From Olsenella sp. An293 (GTDB lineage: Bacteria > Actinomycetota > Coriobacteriia > Coriobacteriales > Atopobiaceae), in assembly GCF_002159495.1 (NCBI RefSeq), contig NZ_NFIT01000010.1:24504-88503 (forward strand): DNA of 64,000 nucleotides. The letters run 5' to 3'. Of this stretch, positions 7,930 through 15,850 are shown in pieces. Below the pieces are notes generated by a model. The model was not told the DNA's origin and did no database searches. It was given only the letters and a program-made list of their open reading frames with translations. How positions within the stretch are numbered: position 1 is the first letter of the stretch; each line of letters opens with the position of its first letter. A program made the translations under genes and the position numbers.

Positions 7930-9171
7930 ATGCACGTGGAACCGAAGAGGGACTACTACGAGGTGCTCGAGGTACCTCGTGACGCCGATGCCAAGACGAT
8001 CAAGCGGGCCTTCCTCAAGAAGGCCCGCACCCTGCACCCGGACGTCAACAAGGAGCCGGACGCCGAGGAGCGCTTCAAGGAGGTCAACGAGGCCTACGCC
8101 GTCCTCTCGGACGACCAGAAGCGCGCCAACTACGACCGCTACGGCGACCCTAACGGCCCCGCGGGCTTTGGCTCGGACTACGTCGACGTCTCCGACATCT
8201 TTGGCGGGGGCGGCTTTGGCTTTGGCGACATCTTCGACTCCTTCTTTGGCGGCGGGGCCGGGCGCGCCGGCGCGCAGGCCCGCACCCGCGGCCGCGACAT
8301 GGGCATCCGCCTCACGGTGACGCTCGAGGAGGCCGCGGCCGGCTGCAAGAAGACCGTCGCCTACACGCGCCTCGCCCCCTGCGAGGACTGCGGCGGCACC
8401 GGCGCCGCCGAGGGCGGCCGCGCGCACGCCTGCGAGCGCTGCCACGGCACCGGGCGCGTGGTGGAGGTCCAGCGCACGATCTTCGGCCAGATGCAGACCC
8501 AGGCCACCTGCCCCGTCTGCCACGGCCAGGGCCAGGTCATCGACCACCCCTGCGAGACCTGCGAGGGCCAGGGCCGCGCCCCCTCGCGCGAGAAGGTCGA
8601 GGTGCAGGTGCCCGCCGGCGTCCACAGCGGCCAGACCATCACCGTCTCCGGCAAGGGCGAGGCGGGCGTGCGCGGCGACGCCTCGGGAGACCTCGTGGTG
8701 AGCATCGAGGTGGCCGAGAGCGACCGCTTCGAGCGCCGCGGGGACGACCTCTACTGCACCGTGCGCGTCGACGCGCTCCAGGCGATCGTGGGCACCACCG
8801 TCGTGCTCGACGGCATCATGGAGGGCGAGCGCGTCACCGTCGAGGTGCCGGCCGGCTGCCAGTTTGGCCAGCAGGTCGTGGTGGAGCGCAAGGGCATGCC
8901 GCGCATGGGCATGATCGCCCGCGGCAACCTCGTGGCCGTCGTGCAGGTGGAGACCCCGCGCGACCTCACCAAGAAGCAGCTCCTCGACGTCGCGGCGATC
9001 GTCGCCGAGCGCGCGCTCGACGAGGGCGCGGCGGCCGAGAGGGACGCGCGGCCCGAGCCCACCAGCGAGGAGGAGGCCGAGGGCTTCTCGGCCGCCGCCG
9101 AGAACGCCGCCGAGCACTTTGCCAAGGAGCGCTGGCACGCGCCCAAGAACCCCTTCAGGAGCCGCAAGTGA
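7930..9171 (+). CDS. dnaJ: Chaperone protein DnaJ
   Basis: 413 residues with the full type I DnaJ order: J domain ([23 protein letters not shown]), Gly/Phe region ([19 protein letters not shown]), four zinc repeats ([32 protein letters not shown]) and two C-terminal substrate domains ([19 protein letters not shown]). A charged, Ala/Glu-rich tail extends the end. It stimulates DnaK ATPase and delivers unfolded clients. The ATG at 7930 follows TCTGGAGT. Its stop overlaps the mtaB start. No dnaK, grpE or hrcA lies next to it, so the chaperone operon is split in this genome. Confidence 0.93.
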   Translation: MHVEPKRDYYEVLEVPRDADAKTIKRAFLKKARTLHPDVNKEPDAEERFKEVNEAYAVLSDDQKRANYDRYGDPNGPAGFGSDYVDVSDIFGGGGFGFGDIFDSFFGGGAGRAGAQARTRGRDMGIRLTVTLEEAAAGCKKTVAYTRLAPCEDCGGTGAAEGGRAHACERCHGTGRVVEVQRTIFGQMQTQATCPVCHGQGQVIDHPCETCEGQGRAPSREKVEVQVPAGVHSGQTITVSGKGEAGVRGDASGDLVVSIEVAESDRFERRGDDLYCTVRVDALQAIVGTTVVLDGIMEGERVTVEVPAGCQFGQQVVVERKGMPRMGMIARGNLVAVVQVETPRDLTKKQLLDVAAIVAERALDEGAAAERDARPEPTSEEEAEGFSAAAENAAEHFAKERWHAPKNPFRSRK

Positions 9172-10478
9172 CGACGCCGGCCGCGCCCGCGGTGGCCCTT
9201 GTCAACCTGGGGTGTCGCGTCAACCGCGTCGAGCTCGACCTCATGGCCTCCGAGCTCGAGCGCGCCGGCGCCCGCCTCACCGGCGAGCGCGAGGCGGACG
9301 TCGTGGTCGTGAACACCTGCGCCGTCACCGGCGAGGCGGAGGCCAAGGCGAGAAAGGCCGTCCGCCGCGCGGCGTCGCTGCCGGGGGCGCCGCTCGTGGT
9401 GGCCACCGGCTGCGTGGCGAGCCTGTTTGCCGACGAGCTCGCTGCGCTCGCGCCCAACGTGGTGGTCGAGCGCGACAAGTCGCGCGTGGCCGGTCTCGCG
9501 CTCGAGCGCCTGGGGCTCGCGGGCGTCGCCGGGGCTGCGGGCGACGCCGGCCCCGAGGCCGCCGCCGGGCCCGAGGCCGCCTGCGCCGCCACGCCCACGC
9601 CCACCGGCCGCACCCGCCCCGGCATCAAGGTCCAGGACGGCTGCGACAACCGCTGCACCTACTGCATCGTGTGGAAGGCCCGCGGCGCCGCCCGCTCGGT
9701 CGCGCTCGACGAGGTCCTTCTCGCCGTGCGGCAGGCCCAGGACCGCGGCGCGCGCGAGGTCGTGCTCACGGGCATCAACCTGGGCTGCTACCGGGCCGCC
9801 GGCCCGGACGGCCGCGAGCTCGGCCTGCCGGGGCTTCTGGACGAGCTGCTCGAGCGCACAAGCGTGGAGCGCATCCGCCTCTCGTCGATCGAGCCGCCCG
9901 ACGTCACGCCCGAGCTCTGCGACGTGATGGCCGCGGCGGGGGAGCGCGTGGCGCCCTTCCTGCACGTGTGCCTGCAGTCGGGCTGCGACGAGACGCTGAG
10001 GCGCATGGCGCGCGTCTACCGCACCGACCTCTTCCGCCGCGTGGTCGAGACCGCGCGCTCGCGCGTGCCCGGGATCGCGCTGGGCACGGACCTCATCGTG
10101 GGCTTTCCCGGCGAGACGGACGAGGAGTTCGAGGAGAGCCTCGCCTTCTGCCGCGAGATGCGCTTCGCCAAGATGCACGTCTTCCGCTACTCCCGCCGCC
10201 CCGGCACCCCGGCCGCCACGATGCCCGGCCAGCTTGACCCGCACGTGATGGCCGAGCGCGGCGCCCGGGCCCGCGAGCTCGCCGACGAGCTGCGCCTCGT
10301 CGAGGCGCGCCGCCTGGTGGGCGAGAAGGACCTCGTGGTGGTGCAGTACCCCGGCCGAGGCGTCTCGGGCGGCCTCTTCGACGTGACGCTCGACCCGTCG
10401 GTGCCTGTGGACTCGCTCGTGCCGGTGCGCCTCGCCTCCGTCTCGCCCGACGCCACCCTCGCCGCCGAGCTCCTGTAG
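9168..10478 (+). CDS. mtaB: tRNA t6A37 methylthiotransferase MtaB
   Basis: 436 residues, GTG start overlapping the dnaJ stop (GTGA), so translationally coupled. The N-terminal UPF0004 domain carries cysteines in [14 protein letters not shown] and TGCVA; the radical SAM cluster motif is CDNRCTYC; a TRAM-like end follows. MtaB adds a methylthio group to N6-threonylcarbamoyladenosine at tRNA position 37. The position just after dnaJ matches Firmicutes (dnaJ-prmA-rsmE-mtaB), with prmA and rsmE absent here. RimO and MiaB also occur in the window; start motif and synteny make MtaB the best fit. Confidence 0.85.
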   Translation: MTTPAAPAVALVNLGCRVNRVELDLMASELERAGARLTGEREADVVVVNTCAVTGEAEAKARKAVRRAASLPGAPLVVATGCVASLFADELAALAPNVVVERDKSRVAGLALERLGLAGVAGAAGDAGPEAAAGPEAACAATPTPTGRTRPGIKVQDGCDNRCTYCIVWKARGAARSVALDEVLLAVRQAQDRGAREVVLTGINLGCYRAAGPDGRELGLPGLLDELLERTSVERIRLSSIEPPDVTPELCDVMAAAGERVAPFLHVCLQSGCDETLRRMARVYRTDLFRRVVETARSRVPGIALGTDLIVGFPGETDEEFEESLAFCREMRFAKMHVFRYSRRPGTPAATMPGQLDPHVMAERGARARELADELRLVEARRLVGEKDLVVVQYPGRGVSGGLFDVTLDPSVPVDSLVPVRLASVSPDATLAAELL

Positions 10479-10552
10479 CTCGGCACGTTGCGCGCCCGGC
10501 CCCGGCGTGCCTGGGGTATCATCAGGGTAGCAATCGCCGTCACAGGAGGAGC

Positions 10553-11521
10553 ATGGAGCCCACCCAGGTTCGTCTCACCATTCCCGACTCGGTCGACCCG
10601 ACCACCCTCATGGGGCCGGCCGACTCCCTCTTGCGCCGCATCGAGTCCAGCTTCGACGCCATGATCTCGGTCCGCGGCAACCAGGTCGCCCTCTCGGGGC
10701 CCGTCGACGTGGTCGACCAGCTCACCTCGGTCTTCTCGCGCCTGATCCGCCTGGTGGAGGCGGGGGAGGCCCCCACGCCCGACGACGTGGACCTCGTGGT
10801 CGACCAGGTCCGCCACGGTGCCGAGCGCATCGACCTGGCGGGCGACGACATCCTGCTCACCTACCACGGCCGCGCGATCCGGCCCAAGACGGCCGGCCAG
10901 AAGCGCTACGTCGAGTCCATCCGCAGGAGCACCGTCACCTTTGGCATCGGCCCGGCGGGCACGGGCAAGACCTACCTCGCGATGGCCATGGCGGTGGCGG
11001 CCCTCAAGCGCCGCGAGGTGGGCCGGATCGTGCTCACGCGCCCGGTCGTGGAGGCGGGGGAGTCGCTGGGATACCTGCCCGGCACGCTCGAGGAGAAGCT
11101 CGACCCCTACGTGCGCCCGCTCTACGACGCCCTCTTCGACATGACGGACATGGGCAAGGGCAACGCCCTCATCGAGCAGGGCGTCATCGAGATCGCGCCG
11201 CTCGCGTTCATGCGCGGGCGCACCTTCAACAACGCCTTCGTCATCCTCGACGAGGCGCAGAACACCACGCCCGAGCAGATGAAGATGTTCCTCACCCGCC
11301 TGGGCTTCTCGTCCAAGTTCGTGGTCACCGGCGACGCCTCGCAGCGCGACGTCCCCGGGGTGGGCGGCCTGGAGTCGGCCCGTCGAGTGCTCGAGGGCAT
11401 CGACGACGTCTCCTTCGTCGACCTCGACCGCAACGACATCGTCCGCCACACCCTCGTGGCGCGCATCGTCGACGCCTACGCGGCGGACGCCGCGGCAAAG
11501 GAGGCAGGACATGGGAAGTGA
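10553..11521 (+). CDS. phoH: PhoH family ATPase (YbeZ-like)
   Basis: 322 residues, ATG after AGGAGGAGC. A small N-terminal domain (about 1-100) precedes the PhoH P-loop ATPase core: GPAGTGKTYLA, RPVVEAGE and FVILDEAQNTTPEQMK. PhoH/YbeZ partners with the endoribonuclease YbeY and is implicated in rRNA maturation and RNA quality control. The gene overlaps ybeY by 11 bases, the conserved pairing. Confidence 0.9.
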   Translation: MEPTQVRLTIPDSVDPTTLMGPADSLLRRIESSFDAMISVRGNQVALSGPVDVVDQLTSVFSRLIRLVEAGEAPTPDDVDLVVDQVRHGAERIDLAGDDILLTYHGRAIRPKTAGQKRYVESIRRSTVTFGIGPAGTGKTYLAMAMAVAALKRREVGRIVLTRPVVEAGESLGYLPGTLEEKLDPYVRPLYDALFDMTDMGKGNALIEQGVIEIAPLAFMRGRTFNNAFVILDEAQNTTPEQMKMFLTRLGFSSKFVVTGDASQRDVPGVGGLESARRVLEGIDDVSFVDLDRNDIVRHTLVARIVDAYAADAAAKEAGHGK

Positions 11522-12038
11522 GCGGGCCCTGGAGCACGAGTTCGACCTCTCGTTCGAGGAGGGCGTCGTCGCACCCGTCACGGAGGACGAGATGTGCGCC
11601 GACTGCTCCCTGGTGCTCGAGCGGGAGGGCGTCGAGCGCCCGTGCATGGTTTCCATCTCGGTGGTGAGCGAGGAGCGCATCCGCGCGCTCAACGACGCCT
11701 GGCGCGACGTCGACCGCGCCACCGACGTCATCTCGCTCGAGTGCGAGCGGCCCGACGACCCGGACCTCGCGCCCGGCGAGCCCTGCGAGCTCGGCGACAT
11801 CGTGCTCGCGCCGGCCTACATCGCGCGCCAGGCGGCCTCCTTCGGTACCACCGAGGCCGACGAGTTCCGCCTGCTGCTCACGCACGGCCTGCTGCACCTG
11901 CTGGGCTACGACCACCTGGACGACGAGGAGGCGAGCGCCATGGAGGCGCGCGAGGAGGAGCTTCTCGCCCTCATGCCGTGCGACCGGCCGATCGACCACG
12001 TCATCCTCACCCGTCACCGCGAGGACGGCGACGCATGA
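11511..12038 (+). CDS. ybeY: Endoribonuclease YbeY
   Basis: 175 residues, zinc-dependent rRNA maturation factor. The metal motif HGLLHLLGYDH provides the three histidines. The family signature RATDVISL (after RDVD) is intact. A short N-terminal extension of about 20 acidic residues precedes the domain. It overlaps phoH at the front and dgkA at the end (ATGA). Confidence 0.92.
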   Translation: MGSERALEHEFDLSFEEGVVAPVTEDEMCADCSLVLEREGVERPCMVSISVVSEERIRALNDAWRDVDRATDVISLECERPDDPDLAPGEPCELGDIVLAPAYIARQAASFGTTEADEFRLLLTHGLLHLLGYDHLDDEEASAMEAREEELLALMPCDRPIDHVILTRHREDGDA

Positions 12039-12409
12039 TCCCCGGCTCCAAGAGCGACCACCCCGGGTTCCGCAAGAGCTTCCTCTTTGCGATCCAGGGG
12101 TTTAGGACCGCCGTCGTCACCGAGCGCAACATCAAGGTCATGCTCTGCGTGGGCGCGCTCGCGGTCGTGGCCGGCATCGTGCTGCAGATTGACCTCTTGA
12201 GCTGGGCGATCATCTTGCTGTGCTGCGCCGTGGTCATCATGGCGGAGCTCTTCAACACGGCGATCGAGACCGTCGTGGACCTCGTCTCGCCGGAGTTCCA
12301 CCCCCTCGCCGGGCGCGCCAAGGACATCGCGGCCGCGGCGGTGTGGTTCCTCTCGTTTGTCGTCGCGATCGTGGGCGTGCTCGTCTACGCCAACGCCATC
12401 TTCAGCTAG
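12035..12409 (+). CDS. dgkA: Diacylglycerol kinase / undecaprenol kinase family, small membrane type
   Basis: 124 residues, ATG inside the ybeY stop (ATGA). Three membrane helices with the signature AELFNTAIETVVD, in which the conserved Glu and Asn contact ATP and lipid. In Gram-positive bacteria this family mostly phosphorylates undecaprenol, feeding cell wall lipid carrier recycling; diacylglycerol is the Gram-negative substrate. The sequence alone does not settle the substrate. Confidence 0.88.
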   Translation: MIPGSKSDHPGFRKSFLFAIQGFRTAVVTERNIKVMLCVGALAVVAGIVLQIDLLSWAIILLCCAVVIMAELFNTAIETVVDLVSPEFHPLAGRAKDIAAAAVWFLSFVVAIVGVLVYANAIFS

Positions 12410-12441
12410 GGGCGCGGCCCCGACTGCCCCAAGGAGGTTTC

Positions 12442-13371
12442 ATGGCCAACAAGAACGCGGGCGAGAAGGACGCGCCGTTCACCAGCGGCTTCGTCGCCCT
12501 GGTGGGCCGCCCCAACGCCGGCAAGTCCACGCTGCTCAACGCCTGCATGGGCGAGAAGGTCGCCATCACGAGCCCCGTGGCCCAGACCACGCGCCGCCGC
12601 ATGCGCGCGGTCATCAACACGCCGGGGTCCCAGCTCGTGATCATCGACACGCCGGGCCTGCACAAGCCCAAGGACGCCCTGGGCTCCGAGCTCAACAAGG
12701 CGGCGCTCGCCGAGCTCGCCGACGCCGACGTCGTGGCCTTCCTCGTGGACGCCACCAAGCCCGTGGGCCGCGGCGACGAGTGGGTGGCGCGCCACGTCGA
12801 CTCGGCCGAGGCCGACTACAAGCTGCTCGTGCTCACCAAGGCCGACATCGCCGGCCCCGAGCAGGTCTCCGCGCAGCTCGAGGCCGCCCGGGCCCTGTGC
12901 CGCTTCGACGACGAGCTCGTGGTCTCCGCGACCGAGGGCTTCAACGTCGACGCGTTTCTCGCCCTGGTCTCCGAGCACCTGCCCGAAGGTCCGCGGTGGT
13001 TCCCGGAGGGGATGGACGTGGACGCCACGCCCGAGGACCTCGTGGCCGAGTTCGTGCGCGAGAAGCTCTTCTTGCACCTGCGCCAGGAGCTGCCGCACTC
13101 GGTGGGGGTGCTGTGCGAGAGCCTCGAGTACGCCGACGACGGCCACGCCTCGATCGCGGCCACGATCCTCGTGGAGCGCGACGGCCAGAAGGGCATCGTG
13201 CTCGGCCGCGGCGGGCAGATGATCAAGCGCGTGGGCGTGGAGGCCCGCCGCGACATCGAGCGCCTGCTCGGCTGCAGGGTCTTTCTCGACCTCACGGTGC
13301 GCGTGGCGCCGCAGTGGAGGCGCGACGAGCGCGAGATCCGCCGCCTGGGCTACGGGCTCGACGAGGGCTAG
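12442..13371 (+). CDS. era: GTPase Era
   Basis: 309 residues, ATG after AAGGAGG. GTPase motifs: GRPNAGKST (G1), DTPG (G3) and TKAD (G4, where NKxD is usual but TKxD is common). The C-terminal KH domain contains GRGGQMIKRVG. Era binds 16S rRNA during small-subunit maturation. It lies in the phoH-ybeY-dgkA-era-recO run conserved in many bacteria. Confidence 0.94.
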   Translation: MANKNAGEKDAPFTSGFVALVGRPNAGKSTLLNACMGEKVAITSPVAQTTRRRMRAVINTPGSQLVIIDTPGLHKPKDALGSELNKAALAELADADVVAFLVDATKPVGRGDEWVARHVDSAEADYKLLVLTKADIAGPEQVSAQLEAARALCRFDDELVVSATEGFNVDAFLALVSEHLPEGPRWFPEGMDVDATPEDLVAEFVREKLFLHLRQELPHSVGVLCESLEYADDGHASIAATILVERDGQKGIVLGRGGQMIKRVGVEARRDIERLLGCRVFLDLTVRVAPQWRRDEREIRRLGYGLDEG

Positions 13372-13374
13372 GCC

Positions 13375-14127
13375 ATGGCGGGGAGGCGCACCTACCGAAC
13401 GCGCGCGATCGTGCTCGACCGCACCAAGCTCGGCGAGACGGACCTCATCCTGACGCTGCTCGCCGAGGACGGCTCCCAGCGCCGCGCCGTCGCGAAGGGG
13501 GCGCGCAAGCCGGGCGGCAGGCTCGCCGCGCGCGTCGAGCTCTTCTGCGAGACCGACTTCCTGCTCGCCGAGGGGCGCAGCCTCGACGTGGTGAGCGAGG
13601 CCGCGCTCGTAAACGCCCACCCGCGCCTGCGCGGCGACTTCGACCGCGTGGCCGCCGCGAGCGCCGTGGCCGAGGTCGCGCGCCTCACCTGCTTCGAGGA
13701 CGCGCCGGACGGCTTTCTGCACCCCATCTGCTCGCGCGCGCTCACCGCCTGCGAGCAGGCGGCGGACCGCGCGCACCTCGACCTCGTGGTGGCCGCGCAC
13801 GCGTGGAAGGTGCTCGCGCACGGCGGCTGGCGCCCCGAGCTCGACGCGTGCTGCGCCTGCGGGGACGCGGACGTGACGTTCTTCTCGCCCGCTGCGGGAG
13901 GGGCGCTCTGCGAGAGCTGCGCCCGCGAGGTCGCCGGGGCGCAGCCGGTCGCGCCCGGGACGCTCGCGTGGCTGCGCGCGCTTCTGGGCCTCACCTTCGA
14001 CGAGCTGCTCGCGGCGGAGATTGACGCCGAGGGCGCCCTCGCGCTCTTGGGCCTCGCGCACGCCTGGGCCGCCACCCACCTCGACTCCCGCCTGCGCGCC
14101 TGGGAGTTCTACCTCGGCGCCCTGTGA
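13375..14127 (+). CDS. recO: DNA repair protein RecO
   Basis: 250 residues starting three bases after the era stop. The N-terminal OB fold (RTRAIVLDRTKLGETDLI, GARKPGGRL) and a zinc site (CCACG ... CESC) are visible. RecO loads RecA onto SSB-coated single-stranded DNA with RecR. Confidence 0.9.
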   Translation: MAGRRTYRTRAIVLDRTKLGETDLILTLLAEDGSQRRAVAKGARKPGGRLAARVELFCETDFLLAEGRSLDVVSEAALVNAHPRLRGDFDRVAAASAVAEVARLTCFEDAPDGFLHPICSRALTACEQAADRAHLDLVVAAHAWKVLAHGGWRPELDACCACGDADVTFFSPAAGGALCESCAREVAGAQPVAPGTLAWLRALLGLTFDELLAAEIDAEGALALLGLAHAWAATHLDSRLRAWEFYLGAL

Positions 14128-14191
14128 GTGCGGCGGGGCCGCGCGCCGCGGGCCGCGGGCCCAGTGTCTCGCGCGCCCCGCACCCCAAGGG

Positions 14192-14285
14192 GAGAAATGT
14201 ACGACCGTTTCCCTTGACAGTAAACCATTGAGCTATGGAGTTAAATTAACGGAATGGCCTCACTGAGAATGGTCGTACATTTCTC
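14192..14285. repeat. Inverted repeat with AT-richer core
   Basis: GAGAAATGTACGACC (14192-14206) pairs perfectly with GGTCGTACATTTCTC (14271-14285). The 64-nt interior is distinctly AT-richer than its surroundings and contains TTGACA at 14214. It lies in the 261-bp gap between recO and the C26 hydrolase. It may be a small mobile-element remnant or a structured leader; no coding capacity was recognised. Confidence 0.7.
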
Positions 14286-14388
14286 GGGGATTAATGCCGG
14301 GGCCTGCGCCGCCCGGGCGATCCTCCGCGCGGAGTTGCGGCATAATGGGCGGCCGTGCCCTGCCGCCCGCGAGAAGGGAGTGCGTCCC

Positions 14389-15111
14389 ATGTCCCACAAG
14401 CCGCTGATCGGCTGCGTGCCGCTCGTCGACTACGGTCGCGAGAGCCTGTGGATGCTCCCGGGCTACTTCGACGCCGTCGCCGAGGCCGGCGGCGTGCCCG
14501 TGATGCTGCCGCTCACCTCCGACGCCGACGCCGTGGCCTGCCTGCTCGACGCCCTCGACGGGCTCGTCGTGACCGGCGGGCAGGACGTCGACCCCGCCCG
14601 CTACGGCGCGGGCGCCCCCGACCAGGCCGCCCTCTGCGGCGAGTTCTGCCGCGAGCGCGACGCCATGGAGGCGCTGCTCGTCCCGGCGGCGCTGGAGCGG
14701 GACCTGCCGCTGCTTGGCATCTGCCGCGGCCTCCAGGCCCTCAACGTCGTCCTGGGCGGCACGCTCTGGCAGGACCTGCCTGCGCAGCTGTCCTCCGAGG
14801 TCGAACACCATGGGAAGGCCCCCTACGAGAACCCGGTCCACGAGGTGGACGTGCTCCCCGGAACGCCGCTTTCGGCCTGCGTGGGCGCCGGCGCGCTGCC
14901 CGTCAACAGCTTCCACCACCAGGCGCTGCGAGACGTGGCACCGGGCCTGGAGGTCATGGCCACGGCGCCGGACGGCGTGGTCGAGGCCGTGTGGCGCCCC
15001 TCCTCGCGCTTCTGCTGGGCGGTCCAGTGGCACCCCGAGTTCTCGCACGCCGTCGACGAGCCCAGCCGCAAGATCTTCTCGGCGCTGGTGGACGCGGCCT
15101 CCCTCTCGTGA
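14389..15111 (+). CDS. Class I glutamine amidotransferase-like hydrolase, peptidase C26 (PuuD-like)
   Basis: 240 residues, ATG at 14389 after GAAGGGAG. The nucleophile elbow GICRG (Cys) and WHPE (His, Glu) complete the catalytic triad; VVTGGQDVDP is typical of gamma-glutamyl-gamma-aminobutyrate hydrolases (PuuD). Those enzymes release GABA or similar amines from gamma-glutamyl conjugates. No other polyamine gene is adjacent, so the substrate is open. The stop codon lies inside the left arm of the next inverted repeat. Confidence 0.82.
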   Translation: MSHKPLIGCVPLVDYGRESLWMLPGYFDAVAEAGGVPVMLPLTSDADAVACLLDALDGLVVTGGQDVDPARYGAGAPDQAALCGEFCRERDAMEALLVPAALERDLPLLGICRGLQALNVVLGGTLWQDLPAQLSSEVEHHGKAPYENPVHEVDVLPGTPLSACVGAGALPVNSFHHQALRDVAPGLEVMATAPDGVVEAVWRPSSRFCWAVQWHPEFSHAVDEPSRKIFSALVDAASLS

Positions 15112-15252
15112 GGGTGTGTACACCGCCCCTGTAGGGTATGTACAGTCATCCGACCCGCCCGTTCTTCTCGGCAGCGCTCTGACCTGCGCCTTTGCGAGAA
15201 GTGCCACAGGGCCTGGCGTACATACCCCATAGGGGCGGTGTACACACCCTCA
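15109..15252. repeat. Large inverted repeat (35-nt arms) overlapping a stop codon
   Basis: Arms 15109-15143 and 15218-15252 match at 33 of 35 positions; they contain GTGTACACCGCCCCT and GGGTATGTAC. The 74-nt loop carries GTTCTTCTC (15161-15169) and a partial reverse copy GCGAGAAGTGCC near 15193. The left arm includes the stop codon of the C26 gene. It may be the terminator of that gene, although no T-run follows. The remainder of the gap up to rpsO (15253-15439) is the rpsO leader, with a TACACT -10-like hexamer at 15343-15348. Confidence 0.8.
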
Positions 15253-15439
15253 TAAGGGGGCCGCTTCGTCCCCGCAAACGCCGCCGTGCCGCGCGTGTCT
15301 CGTGGATTTTCTGCCGAGAAGGACCGGAGCGCGCGCTTGTGCTACACTGCCACAGGTCAGTACCCCGTACCTGGCGGCCCGCCCACACCTGACGGCCATC
15401 CCGGTTCGGGGCGAATCTATGTGAAAGGTGGTTTTGAAC

Positions 15440-15718
15440 ATGGCAGTCACCAAGGAGCGCAAGGCCGAGCTCGTCGCCCAGTACGGCAAGGACGAGAAGG
15501 ACTCCGGTTCCGCGGCCGTGCAGGTCGCCCTGCTCACCGAGCGCATCAAGGGCCTGACCGAGCACATGAAGACCCACAAGAAGGACTTCCACACCCGTCG
15601 CGGCCTTCTGATGCTCGTCGGCAAGCGTCGTCGCCTGCTCTCCTACATCAAGGGCAACGACATCGAGGCCTACCGTACCCTCATCAAGAGCCTCGGCATC
15701 CGCGACAACATCCAGTAA
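15440..15718 (+). CDS. rpsO: 30S ribosomal protein S15
   Basis: 92 residues beginning [11 protein letters not shown]. The ATG at 15440 is preferred over an in-frame GTG-type start at 15428 because AAAGGTGG lies at proper distance and S15 proteins start here. It binds 16S rRNA and organises the platform. The rpsO-pnp order is conserved in bacteria. Confidence 0.95.
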   Translation: MAVTKERKAELVAQYGKDEKDSGSAAVQVALLTERIKGLTEHMKTHKKDFHTRRGLLMLVGKRRRLLSYIKGNDIEAYRTLIKSLGIRDNIQ

Positions 15719-15729
15719 AGCGGTTCTTC

Positions 15730-15758
15730 GAGGGGGCGCCCGCGGGTGCCCCCTCTTT
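15730..15758 (+). terminator. rpsO terminator
   Basis: GAGGGGGCGCCC pairs with GGGTGCCCCCTC (one G-T pair) and is followed by TTTT. It lies 11 bases after the rpsO stop. Partial read-through into pnp, 92 bases further, is likely, as in other rpsO-pnp operons. Confidence 0.85.
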
Positions 15759-15850
15759 TGGTTTAGCCCGCACGGAGCGGGCGGCGGTCGCAGGCGCGGC
15801 CGCCAAGACGGCCCGCCTGCAATGGGGCAGGCGGAGATAAGGGAAAAGAA

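Noticed and set aside
12357..14079. Long alternative frames over era and recO on both strands
   Set aside because: Arg/Pro/Ala-rich translations typical of out-of-frame reading; Era and RecO motifs fix the true frames.
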